Shown here: positions 14,459-18,925 of the stretch, in pieces | How positions within the stretch are numbered: position 1 is the first letter of the stretch | How the letters are laid out: each line of letters opens with the position of its first letter | From: JAMCRM01 sp041685075 | GTDB taxonomy: Bacteria > Acidobacteriota > Terriglobia > Bryobacterales > Bryobacteraceae | Assembly (NCBI GenBank): GCA_041685075.1 | Contig: JAWLGN010000085.1 | Location: 1 to 18,925 of the forward strand | Length of the DNA stretch: 18,925 nucleotides | Direction of reading: 5' to 3' | Made by a program: the position numbers and the translations under genes | The notes under the pieces: model-generated | Told to the model about the DNA's origin: nothing | Databases searched by the model: none | What the model saw: the letters and a program-made list of their open reading frames with translations, nothing else

Positions 14459-14755
14459 ATGAACGCAAAGCTGATGTTGTTGTGCCTGGTGCTGTTCGTA
14501 TTCGCCAGCCCCATGTTCGCGCAGGAAGCCGGCGGGGGCGTAAACTGGGTGGCCATTACTTCGGGCTTCTCGATGGCTATCGCTTCGGCGGTATGCGGCA
14601 TCGCCCAGGCCAAGGCCGTGGCGGCCTCCGCCGAAGGTATGGCGCGCAATCCCGGAGCCGCCGGTGCGATCCGCTTCGCCCTGCTGCTGGGCCTGGTGCT
14701 GATCGAGTCCCTGGCGCTCTACACCCTGGTTATCATTTTCGTCAAAGTCGTGTAG
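14459..14755 (+). CDS. atpE: ATP synthase F0 subunit c, with signal-peptide-like N-terminal extension
   Basis: The 98-residue product forms the rotor ring. Residues 1-21 (MNAKLMLLCLVLFVFASPMF and Ala21) look like a signal peptide or an extra hydrophobic leader; then come helix 1 (about 29-57), the polar loop with MARNPGAAGAIR (61-72) and helix 2 (about 73-97). The ion-binding carboxylate is Glu83. Aligned by the loop Arg with the Ilyobacter tartaricus ring, Gln50, Glu83, Ser84 and Tyr88 occupy the positions of Gln32, Glu65, Ser66 and Tyr70, while Thr67 is replaced by Leu85. Four of the Na+-site side chains are therefore kept, but similar IESLA-Y helices occur in organisms with proton-coupled enzymes, so ion specificity is open. 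The start has a strong AGGAG Shine-Dalgarno sequence. Confidence 0.96.
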   Translation: MNAKLMLLCLVLFVFASPMFAQEAGGGVNWVAITSGFSMAIASAVCGIAQAKAVAASAEGMARNPGAAGAIRFALLLGLVLIESLALYTLVIIFVKVV

Positions 14756-14761
14756 TCCCGC

Positions 14762-14790
14762 GGCGCGCTGCCCGCAGCGGGCAGCGCGCC
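14762..14790 (+). terminator. GC-rich hairpin after atpE
   Basis: A perfect inverted repeat, GGCGCGCTGCCCGC and its complement, lies 6 nt after the atpE stop with a 1-3 nt apical loop (13-14 bp stem). No T-run follows (the next bases are CATCCTGCCA), so it is not a textbook intrinsic terminator. It could stop or slow transcription, or protect the 3' end of the atp mRNA. Confidence 0.6.
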
Positions 14791-14802
14791 CATCCTGCCA
14801 TG

Positions 14803-14825
14803 GGATACTCTGAGGGTTAGTATCC
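14803..14825 (+). promoter_or_regulatory. 7-bp dyad upstream of the FucP-like permease gene (operator or hairpin)
   Basis: GGATACT and AGTATCC form a perfect inverted repeat with a 9-nt spacer, ending 8 nt before ATG 14834. The spacer holds GAGGG, the only Shine-Dalgarno-like sequence near the start, but it is 17 nt from the ATG. The dyad could be a repressor site or an RNA hairpin displaying that sequence. Confidence 0.45.
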
Positions 14826-14833
14826 GGTACACC

Positions 14834-16153
14834 ATGGTCCCGCCTTCCACGAAAGCCGCGTCCGCCGGCAGGAAACCTGTACTTGTCCCTCGGGGAATTC
14901 TCTGGCCCTTCGTACTGCTCACCAGTTGCTTCGCCTGGTGGGGGCTGGCCAACAATATGACCGATACGCTGCTGGCCGCTTTCAAGCGCATCCAGAGCAT
15001 GTCGGACTTTGAAACCTCCCTGATCCAGATCGCTTTCTACGGTTCCTACTTCTGCTTTGCACTCCCGGCGGCCATCTTCATCAAGCGCTTTTCCTATAAA
15101 TCCGGCGTGCTGCTGGGACTGGCGCTATTCATCGCCGGCGGGCTGCTGTTCTACCCTTCCAGCAAGACGATGGAGTACTGGCACTTCCTGGTTTCGCTGT
15201 ACATCCTGGCGGGCGGGCTGTCGATACTGGAGACCAGCGCCAACCCCTACATCATCGTGCTGGGCCCGGAGGAAACCGGCACCCAGCGACTCAACCTGGC
15301 GCAATCGTTCAACCCCATTGGTTCCATCCTGGGAGTCGTCCTGAGCAAGCTGTTCATTTTATCGAACCTGAACCAGCTTTCGGCCGAGGAGCGCGCGGCG
15401 CTGCCCGCGGAGGAACTGGTGCGCATTCAAAGCGGCGAGCTGGCGGCGGTAATGGGGCCTTACGTGACGGTCTCGTTCATTCTGGTGGCGATCTGGATTC
15501 TGATTGCCCTGTGCCGCATGCCGCACGGCTCGGACCAGCCGGCGGGCGGAAGCCGCCACATGCACCTGGGGCCGGCGCTCAAGCGCTTGCTTCGCAACCG
15601 GACCTATCTATGGGGCGTGGTGGCGCAGTTCTTCTACGTGGGAGCGCAGATTGGGGTGTGGTCGTTCACCATCCGCTACGTCATGTTCGAGCTGGGGGTC
15701 AACGAGGAGCAGGCATCCAGCTACTACATCGCCGCGCTGGTGTTGTTCGCCGCCTCGCGGTTCGTCTGCACCGGGCTGATGAGCTTCTTCACACCGCGGC
15801 AGATCCTGTGCACGCTATCGTTGCTGGCGGTGCTGTGTTGCCTGGTGGTGGCCTTCGCGGGCGGGTATCCCGGGGTGGTGGCGCTGGTGTGCATCTCCGG
15901 CTGCATGTCCCTGATGTTCCCCACCATCTACGGCCTGGCGGTCCGGGGGCTGGGGGAGGACACCAAGCTGGCTGGTTCGGGCCTGATTATGGCGATTCTG
16001 GGCGGAGCCGTACTGACCGCCGTTCAAGGAGCGGTCTCCGACGCTGCCGGGAGCATCGCGATCTCCTACCTGGTGCCGATGGGTTGCTTTGCGGTGGTGG
16101 CCTACTACGCCGTGGCAGCCAGCCGCGAGACGGGCCGGCCGGCTCCGGCTTAG
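14834..16153 (+). CDS. FucP-family MFS sugar permease (sugar:H+ symporter)
   Basis: This 439-residue inner-membrane transporter has about 12 helices. It belongs to the FucP group: WWGLANNMTDTLL near the N-terminus places Asp44, and SILETSANPYIIVLG places Glu134, at the positions of E. coli FucP Asp46 and Glu135, the proton-coupling pair. Other markers are AQSFNPIGSILG and, near the C-terminus, SLMFPTIYGLAVRGLG. FucP relatives import fucose, galactose, glucose or N-acetylglucosamine; the substrate cannot be told from sequence. No sugar-catabolic gene lies beside it. Its stop codon overlaps the convergent DUF2490 gene stop. The start follows a dyad rather than a well-spaced Shine-Dalgarno sequence. 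Confidence 0.93.
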   Translation: MVPPSTKAASAGRKPVLVPRGILWPFVLLTSCFAWWGLANNMTDTLLAAFKRIQSMSDFETSLIQIAFYGSYFCFALPAAIFIKRFSYKSGVLLGLALFIAGGLLFYPSSKTMEYWHFLVSLYILAGGLSILETSANPYIIVLGPEETGTQRLNLAQSFNPIGSILGVVLSKLFILSNLNQLSAEERAALPAEELVRIQSGELAAVMGPYVTVSFILVAIWILIALCRMPHGSDQPAGGSRHMHLGPALKRLLRNRTYLWGVVAQFFYVGAQIGVWSFTIRYVMFELGVNEEQASSYYIAALVLFAASRFVCTGLMSFFTPRQILCTLSLLAVLCCLVVAFAGGYPGVVALVCISGCMSLMFPTIYGLAVRGLGEDTKLAGSGLIMAILGGAVLTAVQGAVSDAAGSIAISYLVPMGCFAVVAYYAVAASRETGRPAPA

Positions 16154-16776
16154 CGGACGTCCCACTCGAAGCCGGTCACGATGAGGTGGGAGCCGGGGCC
16201 GCGGGCGGCATCGCGGAACTCGTAGCCGGTGGCCAGGGTGACGCTCTTGTGGAGCTTCCATTCCAGCCCGGCGCGGTAGCGGCCGAAGAAGGAGCCGCGC
16301 GCGCGCAGCGCTTCACCGCTGGCGTAGAGGTCGGCAATCGGGGTGCTGCGGATTACCTCGGTGCGCACGCGCCAACGCCAGAAGTCCTCCCCGACATTGG
16401 GAAAAAACCGCTCCGCCAGGAGCCGTTCGACCACCTCCCAGCCGCCGGCTTCGTACAGGCTGTACTCGCCCCCGCCCCAGGCGCGTTGCTCTTCGAAAAA
16501 TTTCCCCGCCGGACGGTCCCTCCTCTCCGTGATGTAGTACCCCACCAGTGACGTGAGGCGCGGAGCGGCCTCCCACTCGAGAATCGGACCGGCCTGAAAC
16601 TGGTGGAACGTGCTCAAGTCGTCGAAAGTCCGGGCATAGGTGTGGAGCACCAGGCTCCAGCCGGGGCGGAGCGAAAAGTTGAAATCGAAGGCATGCAGCG
16701 ATTCGACGTCCGCGGCACGTAGAGGATCGAGGGAGAGCGCCAGCAGCAGGGCACACCGGAGCGGCCAATGTTTCAT
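16150..16776 (-). CDS. Outer-membrane beta-barrel protein, DUF2490 type
   Basis: This 208-residue protein has a signal peptide (residues 1-21, cleaved near ALSLDPLRA-AD). The mature part alternates short amphipathic strands with aromatic ends (FNFSLRPGWSLVLHTYARTF, RYRAGLEWKLHKSVTLATGYEFR) and ends in GFEWDVR, as expected of an outer-membrane barrel of about 8-10 strands. Order and length fit DUF2490, whose function is unknown. It is convergent with the permease gene, sharing 4 nt at the stops. Upstream, the minus strand has TCTAAT (16792-16797) 15 nt before the ATG, a possible -10 giving a very short leader; no Shine-Dalgarno sequence is seen. Confidence 0.8.
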   Translation of the reverse strand: MKHWPLRCALLLALSLDPLRAADVESLHAFDFNFSLRPGWSLVLHTYARTFDDLSTFHQFQAGPILEWEAAPRLTSLVGYYITERRDRPAGKFFEEQRAWGGGEYSLYEAGGWEVVERLLAERFFPNVGEDFWRWRVRTEVIRSTPIADLYASGEALRARGSFFGRYRAGLEWKLHKSVTLATGYEFRDAARGPGSHLIVTGFEWDVR

Positions 16777-16784
16777 TCGGGTGA

Positions 16785-16832
16785 AGAGTTCATTAGAGCA
16801 CAGATACAGTTGCGCCGGAGTGTATGAACTCT
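16785..16832. promoter_or_regulatory. 9-bp inverted repeat in the divergent region between the DUF2490 gene and the lysozyme-like gene
   Basis: AGAGTTCAT at 16785-16793 is repeated in inverted form as ATGAACTCT at 16824-16832 with 30 nt between. The left arm overlaps the possible -10 of the minus-strand gene. It could be a paired regulator site or an RNA stem. The rest of the gap to 17003 contains a TACAAT at 16870-16875, a weak -10 candidate for the plus-strand gene, and nothing else recognised. Confidence 0.35.
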
Positions 16833-17003
16833 CTCATCGGATGCGGGGAGACGCGGCAGCGGAGTGTGCTACAATTGCAAGCTATGTCATAGCGTACTCC
16901 ACCCAACGGGTCATCGCACCCATACCTTCGTCTGCTTTTTCCGGGCCGCAACCGCAACAACAGCCGGCTCTTTGATAAATAAAACAGGTCGAGGACAGAT
17001 GCC

Positions 17004-17480
17004 ATGAGGAAATTTTCGGCCAGTTCGCTGGCATTGTTCGCTGTGCTCCTGGCGCTGCCTTCCCCGGTAGCCGATCAGCATGCCGCAGCCAGCACGCCGG
17101 AGCTATCCCCGGACGATCCGCGGCTGGAGCGGCTGGAGGAGTTCTTTGCCGCACGAGACTGCCCCGCAGTCGAGGTGGCGGACGTTTTCGTACAGGCAGC
17201 CGACGCCTACGGGCTGGACTGGCGCCTGCTGCCCAGTATCTCGTTTGTCGAGTCCACCGGCGGTAAAGCCATGAATAATAACAACCTGTTTGGCTGGAAG
17301 AACGGGGAGGCAGAATTCGCCTCTCTCAGCGAAGCCATTCACAAGGTGGGCTTTTCGCTGGCCAACTCGCGGCTTTACAGAAACAAGGATGTGGACGCGA
17401 TCCTTGAAACGTACAACCCCAACAACGAATATCCGGCGAAGGTGAAATCCGTCATGTACCGGATTTCACCTTCGCGGTAG
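17004..17480 (+). CDS. Small secreted lysozyme-like/glucosaminidase-type protein
   Basis: This 158-residue protein has a signal peptide (about residues 1-23 or up to the AAAS at 27-30). The core, YGLDWRLLPSISFVESTGGK followed by NNNNLFGWKNGEAEFASLSEAI, resembles the lysozyme-like fold of endo-beta-N-acetylglucosaminidases and lytic transglycosylases: Glu83 in FVESTGG is the likely catalytic acid and NLFGW is the typical substrate-cleft motif. It probably cleaves peptidoglycan glycan strands in the periplasm. The start has GAGG at 16991-16994, 9 nt upstream. The last 14 or so codons form a perfect 16-bp hairpin, which is unusual and may mean the C-terminus was altered. No partner gene is adjacent. 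Confidence 0.8.
   Translation: MRKFSASSLALFAVLLALPSPVADQHAAASTPELSPDDPRLERLEEFFAARDCPAVEVADVFVQAADAYGLDWRLLPSISFVESTGGKAMNNNNLFGWKNGEAEFASLSEAIHKVGFSLANSRLYRNKDVDAILETYNPNNEYPAKVKSVMYRISPSR
17436..17475 (+). repeat. 16-bp perfect inverted repeat at the coding end of the lysozyme-like gene
   Basis: GCGAAGGTGAAATCCG (17436-17451) and its exact reverse complement (17460-17475) flank an 8-nt loop, TCATGTAC. The TAG stop follows 2 nt later. A stem this long is very stable in RNA. There is no T-run, so it may serve as a 3'-end block, a bidirectional stop between this gene and the convergent small gene, or be the scar of an inverted duplication. Confidence 0.85.
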
Positions 17481-17499
17481 TGTGTGCGGTCCGGCGGCG

Positions 17500-17646
17500 C
17501 TACTCAAGCAGCCGCACTCCAAAATAAAGACCGCCAAAGAGAAACACGGCCAGGACGAGCACCACGGCCCAACGGACTAAACGCTCGGTGCTGCTCACTG
17601 CCTGGTGCTCGTCCGCTTTAATGCGATCGGAGAGGCTGTCAAACAT
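17500..17646 (-). CDS. 48-residue single-span membrane protein
   Basis: ATG 17646 to TAG 17500 encodes 48 residues: a charged cytoplasm-type N-terminus (MFDSLSDRIKADEHQAVSSTE), then one membrane helix at about residues 26-44 (RWAVVLVLAVFLFGGLYFGV) and a short tail. The strongest evidence that it is translated is a near-perfect AGGAGG Shine-Dalgarno sequence 6 nt before the ATG, better than those of most genes here. It is convergent with the lysozyme-like gene and divergent from rpsA. A weak -10 (TAGAAT on the minus strand, about 45 nt upstream) is present. I do not recognise the family. It may be a small membrane regulator or assembly factor, but that is a guess. Confidence 0.75.
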   Translation of the reverse strand: MFDSLSDRIKADEHQAVSSTERLVRWAVVLVLAVFLFGGLYFGVRLLE

Positions 17647-17990
17647 AAACGACCTCCTATGAAGCCGAGCCGTGCAACCGGGCTAGCTGTATTCTAATCC
17701 GTGAGGGCGCAAAGGAGAAGAAGAATCGGCTGCTGCCCGGCGCTGGACTGCCCGCCCGATCACCGAGAGCCTCGGCGCAGATCACGGGCAGCGGCATTGA
17801 CATTTCCGTTTGGATCGGCGTATAGTTGCTAACATACTGTTTTGTCAGTGGTTTGCTGGTGATTAGGCGCTTTGGTTTCGGTTGGGAAGGTGCTAAGGGT
17901 ACTCTTGCCGCGCCTGCTTCACACGTTGCTGTGCCTCCCCGCAGAAGGCCTTGCCACCATCGGTAAATCATCAACCGCGGAGGCGTTGGA
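17647..17990. other. rpsA upstream region and leader (344 nt without a gene)
   Basis: This stretch separates the small membrane protein gene from rpsA. It holds a nested inverted repeat (CTGCCCG 17748-17754 with CGGGCAG 17785-17791, enclosing CCGAG 17763-17767 with CTCGG 17771-17775), two copies of GATCAC (17758-17763 and 17780-17785), the rpsA promoter, and a leader of about 155 nt. I recognise no riboswitch or tRNA. The open frames across it on the minus strand lack start signals and coding character. Confidence 0.6.
17797..17826 (+). promoter_or_regulatory. sigma70-type promoter of rpsA
   Basis: A perfect TTGACA -35 (17797-17802) and a TATAGT -10 (17821-17826, five of six consensus bases) are separated by 18 nt. 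The predicted start, about 17833, gives a 5' leader of about 155-160 nt before the rpsA ATG. It is the best promoter in the window, as expected for a ribosomal protein gene. Confidence 0.75.
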
Positions 17991-18925
17991 ATGACCATCG
18001 AGAATAAGAACGTGCAACCGGATGCGATTCAGCCGGGTGCCGAGGAATACGAATACCTCCTCGATGATTACACTCACTTTGCCCCGCCCGCGGAAGGCGA
18101 GATGCTTCAGGGCACCGTCCTGAAGATTACTCCCAAGGAAGTCATCGTCGATTTTGGCTACAAGTCCGAAGGCTTGGTGCCGATTGAGCAATTTCAGAGT
18201 CCCAGCGGCGAAGTTGCCGTGCAAGAAGGCGACGTCGTCGACGTCATGATCGATAAGGGCGAATCGCAGGAGGGCTATGTGCTCCTCTCGCACGCCAAGG
18301 CCGCCCGCCTAAAGGTCTGGGACACTCTGGAGAAGGCCTTTCAGGAGCAGTTGATCGTCTCGGGCCACGTGCTGGGGCGCGTGAAGGGCGGGCTATCGGT
18401 GGACGTCGGAGTGAAAGCCTTTATGCCCGGCTCGCAGGCCGATCCGCGGCCGGTGCACAACCTGGAAGTTTTCGTCGGCCAGGACATCCCCGTCAAGGTG
18501 ATCAAGCTCAATCGGCGCAGGGGCAACGTGGTGGTCTCCCGCAAGCTGGCGGTGGAACAGGAACTGAACGAGCGCAAATCCGCCACTCTGGACCAGATCG
18601 AAGAAGGCGCCGTGGTGACGGGTGTGGTCAAGAACCTGACCGATTACGGCGCGTTTGTGGAACTGGGGGGCATCGACGGCCTGCTGCACGTAACCGATAT
18701 GTCCTACGGGCGCGTGGGCCATCCCTCCGAGATCGTGCACGTGGGCGACGAAGTCACCGTCAAGGTGTTGAAGTTCGACCGGCAGAAGGAGCGGGTGTCC
18801 CTGGGCCTCAAGCAGCTTGCGCCGGACCCGTGGGAAACCGTGGAGCAGCGCTACACGGTCGACTCGCGCGTCATCGGCCGCGTGGTGAACGTGACCGATT
18901 ACGGCGCCTTCGTGGAACTGGAGCC
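17991..18925 (+). CDS. rpsA: 30S ribosomal protein S1 (partial, runs off right edge)
   Basis: S1 binds mRNA on the 30S subunit and helps start translation on structured or weak-Shine-Dalgarno messages. The first 311 codons are present: an acidic N-terminus, then S1 (OB-fold) domains at about residues 35-102, 120-186 and 205-275, and the start of a fourth from about 292. The domain-3 and domain-4 signatures VVKNLTDYGAFVELGGIDGLLHVTDMS and VVNVTDYGAFVEL are typical of functional RNA-binding S1 repeats. The start ATG has GGAGG at 17979-17983 with a 7-nt gap. Full S1 usually has four to six domains (400-600 residues), so one third to one half is missing. No cmk gene precedes it, unlike in gammaproteobacteria. 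Confidence 0.96.
   Translation, partial: MTIENKNVQPDAIQPGAEEYEYLLDDYTHFAPPAEGEMLQGTVLKITPKEVIVDFGYKSEGLVPIEQFQSPSGEVAVQEGDVVDVMIDKGESQEGYVLLSHAKAARLKVWDTLEKAFQEQLIVSGHVLGRVKGGLSVDVGVKAFMPGSQADPRPVHNLEVFVGQDIPVKVIKLNRRRGNVVVSRKLAVEQELNERKSATLDQIEEGAVVTGVVKNLTDYGAFVELGGIDGLLHVTDMSYGRVGHPSEIVHVGDEVTVKVLKFDRQKERVSLGLKQLAPDPWETVEQRYTVDSRVIGRVVNVTDYGAFVELE

Noticed and set aside
15511..16551. 346-codon plus-strand frame across the permease end and the DUF2490 gene
   Set aside because: It spans two real genes in other frames and has no family resemblance.
17657..18293. Minus-strand frames over the rpsA leader and start
   Set aside because: No ribosome binding site, poor coding character, and overlap with a clear S1 gene and promoter.
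1..18925. tRNA, rRNA, CRISPR array, insertion sequence or phage attachment site
   Set aside because: I saw no cloverleaf, ribosomal RNA sequence, regularly spaced direct repeats, transposase or integrase motifs anywhere in the window.

Overview
This is a GC-rich, densely coding bacterial chromosome segment with no sign of a plasmid, prophage, transposon or CRISPR array. A single-gene CarB, a FucP-type sugar permease, a PTPS-related membrane protein, a BON/SRPBCC fusion and a beta-lactamase/DUF1343 fusion suggest Acidobacteriota, perhaps the Bryobacterales/Solibacter group. That placement is inferred from gene content and style; no marker phylogeny was possible.

Left part (1-4049, minus strand): the N-terminal half of carB (carbamoyl-phosphate synthase large subunit) runs off the left edge. 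Upstream of it is a secreted two-domain protein that joins an AmiE-like serine hydrolase to a NamZ-like exo-muramidase (DUF1343), two peptidoglycan-recycling activities in one chain. Middle left (4222-8673, plus strand): a BON/DUF2892-like/SRPBCC envelope protein, two small membrane proteins (one DUF2752), a secreted alpha/beta hydrolase, and an antiquitin-type (ALDH7) aldehyde dehydrogenase that overlaps the hydrolase stop by 4 nt.

Middle (8621-12128, minus strand): a tight three-gene operon, methyltransferase > GT2 glycosyltransferase > large PTPS-related membrane protein. Both junctions are 4-nt GTGA overlaps, and the last gene overlaps the aldehyde dehydrogenase tail to tail by 53 nt. It probably makes or modifies a lipid-linked surface glycan.

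Right part (12203-14755, plus strand): hemD, then the membrane-sector ATP synthase genes atpZ-atpI-atpB-atpE. No atpF or F1 genes follow, so the ATP synthase locus is split. A 13-14 bp GC hairpin follows atpE. Then come a FucP-family permease, a convergent DUF2490-type outer-membrane protein, a small secreted lysozyme/glucosaminidase-like protein whose last codons form a 16-bp perfect hairpin, a 48-residue membrane protein (minus strand), and the first 311 codons of rpsA behind a good sigma70 promoter and a leader of about 155 nt.

Most of the window is housekeeping or cell-envelope content. The best candidates for something new are the AmiE-NamZ fusion, the split Fo operon headed by hemD with a Q...ES...Y c subunit, and the coding-end hairpin. 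I found no clear undescribed defence or mobile system.
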